A stretch of 64,000 nucleotides of DNA, from positions 312,501-376,500 of the forward strand of contig CM076275.1 in NCBI GenBank assembly GCA_038380795.1, written 5' to 3'. The notes beneath the pieces were generated by a model. It searched no databases. It saw only the letters and a program-made list of their open reading frames with translations, and was not told where the DNA came from. Numbering within the stretch: position 1 is the first letter of the stretch; every line of letters starts with the position of its first letter. The position numbers and the translations under genes are program-made. Shown here in pieces: positions 1-16,800 of this stretch. This stretch comes from Pyrocephalus nanus. Taxonomy: Eukaryota; Chordata; Aves; Passeriformes; Tyrannidae.

Positions 1-4914
<4,914 letters not shown>

Positions 4915-5063
4915 CTCCTATGTCAGGTCTCAACTTGTTGTCATATCCTTCCAACAAGCCATTTAAAATAAGAGTCACATCACTCTCGTGGACTTTGGGA
5001 GTCAAAACCCAAGTCTTATTTGAAGTGTAATCTTCATAATCATCATCTCCCTTTTGGGTGGAA
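4915..5063 (-). CDS. GABRG2: GABRG2 exon 2: N-terminus of mature gamma-2 extracellular domain
   Basis: The acceptor is ctttatcag ahead of 5063, and the donor gtacgt starts at 4914, giving 149 bp. The first base completes the codon split with exon 1. The translation runs [18 protein letters not shown], then [16 protein letters not shown], then [15 protein letters not shown]. The acidic start and the alpha-1 helix segment ([16 protein letters not shown]) are typical of mature gamma-2. NKT is the conserved N-glycosylation sequon near the mature N-terminus. The codon at 4928-4930 (AGA) is the Arg aligned with human mature R43, the residue altered in the R82Q (precursor numbering) epilepsy allele; here it is intact. 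Differences from human as recalled include A to T before SNK, P to H, G to S, V to L and N to G, and the exon is one codon shorter. The open frame continues upstream into intron 1 to a chance ATG at 5327-5329; that extension is not coding. Confidence 0.96.
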
Positions 5064-5716
5064 CTGATAAAGAAATAAAAATTAAGAAATAGCCTTGAAA
5101 AATACAAATTGGCAGGTAACTTTTTTGGGAGACAAAATACACCCACTTCAGGCTTTAATAATACTGTACAAAACATTGAAAAATTGCCTGCTTTATAAAA
5201 GGAGACTCCCAGTAAAGGTGCCATGTAATAGTTGAGGTTACAGTTCACTTTAGCAGCATTTCCTTCTAGTACAGTTGATATCATATTCTGTCTACTCGAA
5301 GGAACATCAGTGCTCATCACCTTCGCCATGCCTATTTTTTCTCTCCCTGCCTCAGGTGGGACCTGTTATGAAACAAATCTAATTGTCACTCAGCTTATGC
5401 AACTCTCCCCCAAAATATCACTTATTATGTACACAGCGTTGTTGCATTACTTCTCTTGGAGAGAATGATTTGATGCACCACATAACTGACACAACTGATA
5501 ATTAGATTCATTCAAACTAACTGTCACACAGCTTTTCTCCACTCTGATGAACTTGAGCCTATTGTGATTTTGGAAGTTTCAGCACAAATTTTTGCCAAGG
5601 GTTTTCATTTTCACTTTTGCTAACCAGAACCCAGAGAATATAAAAAGTCTGTCTGCTGTTTTTTTCTGCTACTGAGCAGGATGACAGCAGATCTAATTCA
5701 ACCTGCTTAGCACAGG

Positions 5717-5747
5717 AAAAAAAAAAAAAAAAGAAAAAAAAAAAAAA
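5717..5747. repeat. A-rich tract
   Basis: Two long A-runs separated by one G. This produces the poly-Phe start of a spurious minus-strand frame. It has no visible CR1 body beside it. Confidence 0.9.
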
Positions 5748-6256
5748 GGGCAAGTTAGGAGTCAGAAATATGTAGACTTGTCTTAATGGATGTTTTGTTT
5801 TCTCAAAATCTGTGCCTTCAGTTCTAGAGGAGAATATAGAAACTACTTTAGAATATGACAGAATATTTTAATTTCAGGATGTCAGTGGTAATCAGCTGAA
5901 CAGTGCTAGGCAACTGTTTTTTGCATAATATACCAGTGTCCGTCTTTCCTGACCTGATTCTGTGACAAAGTTTGAACACTGCTGGATATGAAAAATCTTA
6001 ATGATGCTACAAATTTCTTAAACCAGTGGGTGGAACTTGGATACAAATGGGTCAAAAGCAGAAAATTTATTTTCCCATTCAGGCAGAATCTGTACAGGAG
6101 TGGGAAAGAGCTCAGAGAAGTAGATTCTTATGGAGCCTTATGTGCCATCTTACACTTGGCACACGAGATTGAAAGAGGCACAGCTGACTGTGGTCATGGG
6201 TACAGTAGTGTAGGGAGGAGTGGTCCCAGAGTCTGAGAGCAACACTGCGTTACCTG

Positions 6257-6274
6257 CAACCTCAGCTGAGGTTG
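6257..6274. repeat. Perfect 18-bp palindrome centred on CAGCTG
   Basis: CAACCTCAGCTGAGGTTG equals its own reverse complement. The centre is an E-box (CAGCTG). It lies in intron 1. Confidence 0.9.
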
Positions 6275-8039
6275 TGCCCACTCTTTCCTATAGTGTTATC
6301 CTGCTGCATTCAGCTTGGACCTACTCAGAATGGATGGCCTGAAGGCTCTCCCGTGTTGGGCTTTGGGAGCTGTAAACCAACTGCACAAATACAACTGAAT
6401 TACAGAGGAGGTTTTGGGTCCTTTCTTCCCTATGGGCGCAACCTAACAGGACAGAACCACATCTGTGCCTCTCCATGTAAGACTCTGCTCCCTGGGAGGT
6501 GCTGAAGGTACAGTGACATTTGGAGCAGCCTGAGACTGTGCACAGGGAGTGTGTAGCATGAAGCGGCAGCCAGACTCGCACTGCATTGAGTTGAGCTTGG
6601 ATTGATTAATCTATGTCTTCATTGCATGTACTGAATACCACTGAGAGCAGCCTCCAGGCACCCTAAGCCACCCAGCACCAGTGGTATGAACCTGGGAGCT
6701 TCAGCTTCCCAGGTCAAGAGCTGGCAACCCAACTTCTTCCTTCCAGCTGCATAAGCCTGAACCTTTTACTTGCAGTGAAAAGCAGGGTTTTAACTGGATA
6801 TGTGCCACATAGTATTCTGCTCGTACTGACAAACAGCAAAAATCTGTTTACTCAGCTGTGTGGAGTTCAAAGTTCTAATTGTAATTCAAAGGAACATAGC
6901 TGAAGCCAAGTTCTTTCTCTTGAAGGAAAAAAAACCCTTTCTAAATAGAGTCTTTGCAAAGAGAAGGCACTAGATTATATGTTTTCAAACCATGCAAAGA
7001 GAATGAAGAAATACAACTTTATGTATAAAAAGGCATATTCCTGTTTTATAACCAATTAAACATTCATTCTCTGAAAAGACTGTAAATTTCTGAATGGAAA
7101 AAAAAAAAAAGTAAATCAAATGCATTCTTTCATAAAGGCAATATGTTACTGAATATCAATGTAATGAGAAAGCTTCAAAACAGCTAGTTAGCAGAATTTG
7201 GTGTCATAGACAGTGCAAGATTAGGAGTAGGTTTGTCTAGTGGTTTTCTCAAATCTAGAACAACCTTATTGAACAGCAGCTGAAAGTCACTAAAACTTCC
7301 ATTTCTTCTTGGAAATTATTTGCATGTAAGAAATACTTATTTGTTTGCTCATCTCTCATTTCAAGCCATTTTGGCACTCCACATCTCAAAAACCAGCAAA
7401 TACTTCAAGAGATTAGTGGGAGACAGAGGAGAGAGAACACAGCCAATGTAGTTAGGGGCAAATGCCACTGAATTCCAGCGTTTATCAGAATTCCATAAGT
7501 TAGTATGGGTATGCTATTGTCTAAATGTGTCTCTGGTGTAAACCTGCACACCAGCCAGAGCAATCTGAGGTGCATCTCTATCCACATGACCAGGACTTTA
7601 GCTATGCAATGCTATTAATACTAGTGAAAGTTATAATGACAAAGTCCTTTTCATCTCCTTAAGACTTTCAGATCAGTCTTTCTGATTATATCCTCTAAAT
7701 TTTTCAAGAGCTTTTAATATCCAGAACAAATTTGTTAAATCCTAGATTATACCCAAATGCATATTGAAATCTGCTTTTATTTTTATGACTACAAGAAGTT
7801 TTCAAATCTAGTAATATAGATATGAAAAGAAACATCTATTTACCTTCTTGCAGATTACATTATAATTCTTTGAAGGTTAATGTTTCAGACACTGATATGA
7901 AATCTCAACAGTTGAGATATTCTCACTCTGACATTAATGCCATTGCAAGATTGTGCAAAACTGCTCTACATAAATCCACTTTCCCTAGTTGAAAAAGAGG
8001 CTTAAGAGAGTCAGAATCCAAACTTGAAACTTCAAGACG

Positions 8040-8115
8040 AAGAGTACTTGAAGTTAGAAGGCACTATTGAAGGTCATCTGGTCCAATCCCTGCTTAGTTG
8101 GCCAGCTAAGCCTGT
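8040..8115 (-). mobile_element. CR1 LINE 3'-end fragment (minus orientation)
   Basis: The segment with GAAGTTAGAAGGCACTATTG followed by AAGGTCATCTGGTCCAATCC matches the antisense of the CR1 3' end, where 'group of bases ahead of the ATTCTATGA tail' reads GGTTGGA..GAT..CTT in sense. Only about 75 bp is recognisable, so it is an old and truncated copy in intron 1. Confidence 0.65.
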
Positions 8116-8459
8116 ATGAGGTAGCTGTGATGGTAATTACTTACATATACATTTAACCATGAGTGTTTAACATTCAGGGGGATCTTTGTATGTCTCAAAT
8201 TACCTGAAATGCATCTTCACAAAGCAGAGAAAGGGCAGAAATCACTACATGCTAATAAGCATTTCTTAATTTAGATTAGAAATTTTTTTATAACATGCAA
8301 AGATCTGTAAACTATTATCTCACTCTACATTTACATAAAAACCTCGTTCTTCCACTAAGGTTTTTGTCATGTCAAGTGTTAAACAGGAGTGAAAATTAAT
8401 TTTAACTATTACCAAGAATTTTTTGTGGACCTTCACCCAAGAGTCTATTATCATTGCTG

Positions 8460-8479
8460 ATAATTTATATATAAATTAT
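8460..8479. repeat. Perfect 20-bp AT-only palindrome
   Basis: ATAATTTATATATAAATTAT is self-complementary. A pure A/T palindrome of this size in an AT-rich intron could be chance, but it can form a cruciform or hairpin. Confidence 0.9.
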
Positions 8480-10905
8480 ATCTGCCTGCTGTTGCATTGC
8501 CATTTACAGGCAGAATCAGAGTAGCCACAAAGTGCATAAAGGAAAAGACCTGTAGCAGTACTGAATAGCTAACAATTAATTAGTTTAAATCCAATTAAAA
8601 ACTTAAATTTATTTGTCAAAAAACTCTGGCCAATTTCACCTTTTATACAAAGTAGGCTATAGAAGTTCTAAAGCCTTCAGCAAAGATTTAATAAACTACT
8701 TGCATATAGAACGAGTTGTCCATTCAAGGCACCAATCTGTTCTAACTCTCAGGGAAGGACTGAAACAAGGCTTGCTAGTTTACATAACAGCACTGTTTAT
8801 TTAAGGAAGAGTCAAATTAAAGCCATTCTCTGATGTGCATAAAGAATTGCCTTAATCTATAGGTCATGCATTAGTCATGCTGGTAATATGGTCACTGTGA
8901 GGGCAAGACATTCCAGGTTCCCACTGTGGATGCAGGGGTGCTGTATGCAGATGTGACACATGAGTAAGAGGATTGCATCTTTGCAGGAGAATGCAGTGTC
9001 TCTGGCAGTCTAACAGTATCTTTGTTCTCTCTGGGGGACTGCCGATCACATTTTAAGTAAAGCCATCTCGATTGAAACAGAACATGTTTTCCCAAAGCTG
9101 TGTCCTGGATTCTCTCACCCTGTTCATGTTTCTAGGCTGTCCATTTGTATTGTTTAAATCCCAGGGCTATGCCCAGGACTGTGCTACTATCCTTACCACA
9201 AAAATTGGTCCTGTTTTCTCTTTTACTGCTAAATGTTCATCACAATACCCAACCTTCAATTTCCTCAGCACTACAAATCATGGAATGTGGAGATTAATCT
9301 TTTCCCAAATAATTTCTTATTGTAAAGATGTAAACTCGGAATAATGCTTTGCTTGGAGAGGAAAAGAAGAGATGCAGTCATTTAACAAAATATTATGCTG
9401 AGAAATTTGAACTAAGAAATCATAAAAATCATGTAGTCCTACTCCCTTCACCTAGAGTTGTGGTGCTGGTGCAACTACAATTCTGGATGGAGCTATGCTG
9501 AAGAGCCTGAAATCCTAGATTCCCAGAGTTTCCAGCAAAACTTGTTTCACACCTGGCCAAAAGCTGTATAAGCTGTATTTTAGCCCTTTGATGTATTCAT
9601 GGAGTGAGGGAGGATGAGGAAGTTCACAGGAAGAAACTAAATAGTTTTGACCTCTACTCAGTGATTTGGGTAGGGTGGATTTTAGGTAGGTCACCTGTAG
9701 AAGGTAGTTTATTTCCTAGGCAAATGCTTCTGCTACAGCTATCATTCCATGAAATATTCAAATCGTGTAAAGTATTTAAAACCTCGTCATGAAATGATTC
9801 CTGCTTAAAAACAAAGCAAAGCTGAGGTTTTCTTTTATCTCTAAGTCAGAGGTACTGAAGTGTACGAGACAATAATTATTAAAATACTCCAGTTCTCATA
9901 AACTCAAACAATAGGATTACACAGGGACTGAGCACACAAGTCTCAAAATGGGTATTCAAGACCAGAAATCACTTGAGGAGCACAGATGAGTACTCCCAGC
10001 AGACGACTTCTCAGTCGCCTTTACTGAGCATGAGCAATCAGTCATTTCTGAAAACTATGCCTACCCTGAGATTTAAAGGCTGCCTGGATCCCTGTGAACA
10101 TTTCATCTCTTTTCCGCTGGAGAGATGACACCTGGCAACACAGACCTATGTATCACACTGTGGATTTTACAAGCTTTCTTCTAGTCATTCAGCAACTCAC
10201 AGTATCTCACTGGTACTTTTCAGACATTTTGAGTAAAACAGTCCAATTCCTAAACTTTTTCACAGACTTCTAAAATATTACATAACAATTGTGGGTTTGT
10301 ATTAGTCTCTATAAAACTGTCAATCATAGCAGACTGGTTTATCCTACAGCCATTTAACATCTTCCTCAATATGTGCACTCACATCAACTACTGCACATAA
10401 CACATAATAAATTTTAGCTCTTCGCAGTTATTGTTAACGCATCTATCTGCCATATTTTCAGATTCAGCTGAATGTGGCTACAGCAAGTGTTTATACAGAA
10501 ATATTGAAAATTAAAAATTTAAGTTGGTTTAAGTTTTGTTTCCTTCCTGTATGTTCATGAAAACACTTCTTAAAAAAGCCCTTTGGAGTGCATTTATTGA
10601 GAGTTCTAACAATAAAACTGGTTTGTTGTATTTACTCTCTTCTCTAGTTCACTATACTGAAAAATTGCAGTGCAATATTTGCATTGCACGACTGATTGGA
10701 TTCAAGTTGTGAGTGACCATGAGGATTATTATTCCTTTTAAAATATTTCTAGTAGCAACAAAATGGGTCATGGCCAGTTGTCACAAAAATTCCTGGAAAG
10801 GGGGACCGGTGTTAGCAGTCCTGACAAAGAACCAAAAGCTGAAATGTAGCACCCAGTCTAGGATCTGTTTCTTCAGCAGAAAGTTGAGGCCCATTGTTAA
10901 ATAAG

Positions 10906-10948
10906 CTGATAAAGGATTTCCATCTGCTGATAAAGGATTTCCATCTTC
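10906..10948. repeat. Tandem duplication, ~21-bp unit, two copies
   Basis: CTGATAAAGGATTTCCATCT occurs twice in direct tandem within intron 1, giving the repeated EILYQQMEILYQ-like shadow peptide on the minus strand. It is a small local duplication. Confidence 0.85.
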
Positions 10949-13439
10949 TGATCTATCAGAACAGACTGATGTAAATAATCGAAGCTGAATTCCACCATAG
11001 TATAAACCTCTGGGTATGTATAGGAATTGTATGCTACTCCTAGGGAGGATAACAAAGTGTGGAGGGTTGAAACAAACTTGTTTAGCCAGTAAGGAATAAG
11101 AGAGATAATTATAGAAACAAACATACATCATTCATTTTGAACAGCCTGAGCTTGAAGTGCAGCATTTAGACTTCTGGAGGAGTCTAAGATGTGATCAGAT
11201 GATTCAGATAAGCCTCCTTAACTTAAGATGATTATTTCCATTTTTTTGAGCTTGAATTTTGTATTAATATATTTCCTTACATTTTATTTACTGGAGGTTA
11301 TACAATCTACTCCCATATCTGTTTTTGCTATGGTTCTGGCTACTCATGTTAGTGGCAAAGAAAAGCATTAGAAACAAACAAAAAAGGGACAAATAGGTTC
11401 AGATATTCTTCTGCATCACACAGTTATCTTGAGTTATCTTCTATTTTATTTGAAATTATCTGGCTCTAACTGTAAAAGGTGTAACCTTGGAATTATATAA
11501 ACCCCAGAAAGTTTTTTTGTTTATCTTCTTCTTCTTTCCTCCTTTTTTTTTCCCCATAAATTTAATTTCTTTTGAAACTGTTTTATGCATCTCTGCCTGT
11601 GAAATCTAAGGCACTTGGAGCATGATTTTTGCCTGTTGCTATTACTCAGCTCCTGCAGATTTCCACTATAGCTGGGAAATCTCAAGAGAAGGAGTTAATG
11701 GCCATTACTGGAATGTAATTTGACTGGGTCTGTTTTAGTGTGATCCCACTTCATTTTTCCTGGCTGTTTTTCATTGTATGTAATTGTCATCTGTTAGTAT
11801 TATATGTGATTTCTCTTTCCCAATGATGTACATTGCTTTTAGAAAAGATTTCCTTAAAATATCACTATAAATTGAAAAGATGAGCAAAAAGCTCAACTCT
11901 GTTCTCAGTGAGTAAGATTAGGAAAACATCGATGCCCTCCAGCCATCTAAACAACATTAGCTCAAAAAACCAATCCTATTGCTCAATTAGACTTGGGAAA
12001 TAAAAAAAATAGGCTCTTGTTCAGTACTAAACTATGAGGCACTCATATTTGTGGCTTTTCAGAATTCTTGCACAATGTTTTTCTGTATTTTGTTTGCATA
12101 GTAATTTCACACAGAAGGAAGTCACTTCTGGAATCAATCATTCATGATGTAGTCATCTTCTCATCACTATCTCTCAATGTTTAAAAACAAACATGTGAGG
12201 TGCTAGAAATGTCAGCAGTTACGCTTATTGAGTAACACTCCTGACCATTTTTTTTAGATTTAAAATACTTTTTTTGTGTGTGTTTGTACTGATGTGAGCT
12301 ATAAATTCAAGTTAAACTGAATATAAATCTTTGGTAGAATTAAATCTGTCATGGAATGTCTTTTTTCCTGTCATCTCTGTCTTGATACACAGCAGAGCAC
12401 TATAATGAGGTGTTCCCAGTGTTGGGCTGGGAGACAGGAACACAATGCTTATCCCATTTAAAGGACTAGTGTTCTTCTCCTTGCTATGGTAAGCCAAGGG
12501 ATACCATCTCTACATGTAAGTGTAACTATTTTTACAAGATAAATAAGCACATAAATGTCCCTTATTACTTGTGTTTGATAAAGACTAGGTATGATGATAA
12601 ACCATCTCATTAGGAAGAAACAACCACTAACCACGCCTTAGGAAATGATATTGCATTGCACTTATCAGCAATGTTAAAGCCCATATCTTTGGTAAAGCAA
12701 GTGGGTTAGATAAGCCCTGAATATTTAGAAAGCCAGTCAAAACTAAATGTGAAACCAATATGGGTTTATTCGGAATATATTAATAAATCTTACTTCTCTT
12801 AGATCAGGGAAGTGTCATTACTGGAGTATTTGTTAGATAGAAATGTGCCTTGATGAAAGAGCTGCATGAACAGAAAATAGGTGCTTAATACACATCATCA
12901 TGCAGCTAATTCATTCACAAAATGATTGTAAGCAAATGGTGAAAATGAAACTGGTTTTTTGTTGTTTCTTTTTAAAACAAACCTTCTGATTTAACTTTGT
13001 TTTTAATGCATGGTAACCAGTAGTAACCCATGTGTTCCCACATAAACCAACTTATATCATGCAAGACGCTGTTTGCACTCATACTCATAAAACAGACTGT
13101 GCAGAGGTGGATGTGGAATTTAGTTCTGATAACAGGGTAGACGTGTGATACATTAAGAATGTAAGTGGCAAACTAATGTCTCTATGTCAGCTGAGTAGGA
13201 AAATTGTCAACAAGTGTGCCTGTAATTCCCCTATGAATTTCATTTATTTTGATAAAATGGTGGATTTGTTGTAGAATTCTGGTGGAGTTTCCCTGGTGGT
13301 TGTTACAATCGGAATGGCTTCATGTCAGGGTCTCCTTAGTTCTGTGGGACATAAACATCCTAGCTTCTGGTAAGACTGCTGGCAACTCTCCTGTAAAATG
13401 CACCCAGGCAGGGTTATCCACTGGTATTGTCACCCCATG

Positions 13440-13802
13440 CCTGGTTAACCTTGAGAAAAGGAAGCTCGGGCGGTCCTTACTGCTCTCTACAACTACCTGA
13501 AAGGAGGTTTTAGCCAGGTGGGGATCAGCCTCTTGTCCAGGTAACAAGGGATAGCATGAGAGGAAATGGCGTCAGGTTGGACCAGAGGAGGTTTAGCTTG
13601 GATATTAGGAAAACATTTCTTCACTGAAGGAGTTGTTAGGTATTGGAACAGACTGCCTAGGGGAGTGCTGGAGTTCCCATCCCTGGAAGTGCTCAGGGCA
13701 TGTGGATGTGATACCTGGGGGCACGGTGTAGTGGTGAACACAGCAGTGTTGGGTTAGTGGTGGGACTCAATGATCCAGCATTAATGATTATATAATTCTG
13801 TG
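13440..13802 (+). mobile_element. CR1 LINE, 5'-truncated 3' fragment (plus orientation)
   Basis: About 360 bp reads as a CR1 3' region. It begins with CCTTGAGAAAAGGAAGCTC, then CTGCTCTCTACAACTACCTG and AAAGGAGGTTTTAGCCAGGT. Further on come AGAGGAAATGGCGTCAGGTT, GTTTAGCTTGGATATTAGGA, AAACATTTCTTCACTGAAGG, TTGGAACAGACTGCC, and a degenerate GGACTCAATGATCCAGC plus an ATAATTCTGTG-like tail. It is a non-autonomous 5'-truncated insertion in intron 1, with the usual avian CR1 form. Frames across it are remnants of the non-coding CR1 3' part. Confidence 0.92.
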
Positions 13803-16800
13803 CCTCTCCCCCTCTGTGCTGCATTCCCTGTCCACTCCTCAAGGCCTCCGCTGTTGTACCAGGTTTATATTTCTCCACACTTAATAGCCATGCCAATAAC
13901 TCGTTCTCCACAGAGCCATTGATTGTTACTATTGTTTTTATAAAACCCTGGTTGTACCATGCAAGAAGTCAAACAAATAAACTGGAGATGCCTGGTCAAT
14001 TAGCTAAATTGCTGTGGCAGCTAAACTAAGTAGACCAAAGCTGTGCGCAGGTCAAGAGATGTTCAGGCCCAGCCAAGCCTCTGTCCTGGGGCCTTGCAGG
14101 CTCAGTGCAAGGAGGGCCTGTCATGAGCAGTGGCCATGCTGCACGGCAGGGCTGCCCACTGCCACTCTCCTTTCACAAGAAATAGGCATGCAAAGCTGCT
14201 ACATCTTCCTTTCCTATTTATGCCCCACTATGACAAATGTTTTCCACCTCAATTTCAAGAAGAAATGCTGAGGTACAGAAAACTTTATTAAAAAAAGATA
14301 TAAAAGGTATCTATTCCATAGAAAAAAAATCTCACTATTAACTATGTTGAACTTTTTATGCAAGAATTTGAAAATCTTCTTCTGAAAAATGGTCAATTTT
14401 TTTAAAGGTGCTAACTAATAAATAATATGGTGGCTCTGAACTTTATTTTAATAAGAAGAAACCATGCATGGGTTCACTCAGTGTCTTATTTATCTTTTTT
14501 GCCTTTCTATCAGTCTCCAGTAAGTAAACTGTAAAGCACAAACATGCAAATCCTACCTAGCTCTGAAGTTTTTGGTATTTAAGTGGGCTAGGCATAATGA
14601 TCACTGCAAAGCCTATCTTCCCATCTCTCACATTTGAATGTGACTATTAAGACTAGTCAAAACACTGTGAAAATAGGAGCAATTTCTATTCCAGACACAT
14701 ACAAACATATATCTGCCAGGCTTTTCTTCTTCTCCCAGAAATATTTTGGCATAGCTTTTTTGACTCTCATCACCATAAGAGAATTTTATTTTATAAATTA
14801 TCATTGTTCTGATTATGGTCAGAGAAGTTTGGGTTTGTAAAAGTAAATACACTTCTACATAGAAAGCTACTAGAAACTTGTTTTATAAGTAGATGTCATT
14901 CTGGGCTAGAGAAAGCTCCTCGTAACTGGAAGAAAGGGCAAGAATCAGAACAATAACCAAGTACAAGCAGAAGCTGAGAGTGGGTTTGATTAATGTGTGC
15001 AACTAGCTACAAGGGTCAGAAATAGCAGTAGATGTAACCACAGACATATTCCAAAAGTAAAATTTTTAAACACTGCTTTGGGAACCAAGTTTATACAGCA
15101 CTATTGCTGATTTATTTCTGAAATTCCTGGAGAGAAGAAACCACATTAAGGTCTACAAGATGCTGACTCATGTAACTAGATTTTCAAAACATATTTAGCA
15201 ATGGAATAATACAGAGTGCAGAAGATACTACACAGAATGATACAAAGTCCAGAAACAGATACAGGTGAAATTGCTTCCTTCAGTTTGAAAGATTATATAA
15301 GAAGACTTTTTTTCTCCACCTCCTCACTGCAGCTGTGTACTGTGGCTAAGCCAAAGGACCGACTAAATGTGCTCCAGAAACTGTTTCAGATGAAAACCAA
15401 AATGTCCATATATTCAGGCCACAATGTCCAGTTCCCCAGCAGGTTTCCTTGGCTCCTCCTCAAAAGCTCTATGGAGGACTCCCCATGGCAGGACAGCAAT
15501 AAGCTTTAAGGGTGAATGGATTCAAGATCAAGCAGGGATAGGCAGTGGTTCCCATCTGGCATTACTTGAATTAGGCCATTCCCACCTGTGGGGTCTCTGT
15601 GGAGGAGATGTAAGCATCAGCTATCTGTGGTGTCATTTGTGGACATAGTACTCTGTGTAAGCACTGAAGCAAGATGCATGAAGGAATTTAGGACAGCCTC
15701 GCAGAGCATCGTGGCAACTAAGAATAAGCTCGTTGGCAAAGTGCAGATGCTTTCAGACCTCGTTTTCTATGGGTACAGAGAATGCACCATGATGCTTCAG
15801 AGATTTTATTGGTCCTTTGTAGATCTTATCCAAACTGCATAATCAGGAACTTTTAGAAAACAAGAAGAGTCTTTCCATGACTTGAGCAGATGCTGATGGG
15901 ACCATCAGGTGAGGATGGAGACCTGAAAACTTGGAAAGAGTGCAAACCCCTAAAATTAAGGGGCCTTGAGCAGAAGCTAAGGAAGGGTAAAGAAGTTTTA
16001 CTAATCATAGCATATCTCCCACATGAATAAATCCATCTTCAGTTTCCTTTGCTACAGATCCAGCAGCTTTCTATGAGCGGCAGACTTATACAGAATAACA
16101 GGCATAGTATTGACAATAAGAAATTCCATTGGAAGCCACTAAAGCAAAATTTCTACATGCAATCTGTCCTCCTGAGATCCCGGGGAATTTGGCAAACACA
16201 CCTAAAGATAATTTGTTAAATAAAGAACAGATTACCAAAGAAATAATTTAGAAGAGACGACATAACTGGAATAGACTTGCTGTCAAATGTTGCATTTTTA
16301 GCTTATATCTGTCAGATTTTCCAGGATTATGCTTTCCATACTGCCACCTGCTCTGTATTCTCATCCTGGTGCAGAGAACCATGTTGGTAAACATTTAAAC
16401 ACAAATGAAAGTGTTTTCCTGGCCAAAGGCTTGAATGTTAAAGCCTTGCATAATTTTACTATTAAACTTCTGGATTCCTTCATTATATCCTTTTATTACT
16501 GCTTTTTTGAGGAGTTCAGAACATGGCATATGCAGGTAATGATTGCAGATAACAAATGTTTCTAATTTTTTGGTCTGAATATATATTGCATTGAATTCAA
16601 TCACATCTGTGCCTATCTACAATAGAGAGATTAAATGAGATAGTGGTTTGGGGATGGAAACAGAAAAATTATTTTTACGGATATAGTATTTTCTATCTTT
16701 CTTCTTGGGTTTTTTTTTTTCCTTCCTTAACAAATTGTATAATTTAAGCTGCAAACAATTTTCTCTCCCAGTACTCTCCATAAGCCTTCTCATACTCAGA

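Noticed and set aside
7981..8040. Minus-strand VWILTLLSLFF peptide resembling the gamma-2 signal core
   Set aside because: It lacks an in-frame Met, ends in a stop and has no donor at the needed phase; the exon at 27062-27168 fits in length, phase and residues.
9418..9450. Short text resembling the antisense CR1 tail (ATCATAAAAATCATGTAGTC)
   Set aside because: Too short and too degenerate to separate from chance.
13249..13911. Several frames of 63-83 codons on both strands
   Set aside because: They overlap the CR1 copy at 13440-13802 or its flanks and overlap each other on opposite strands.
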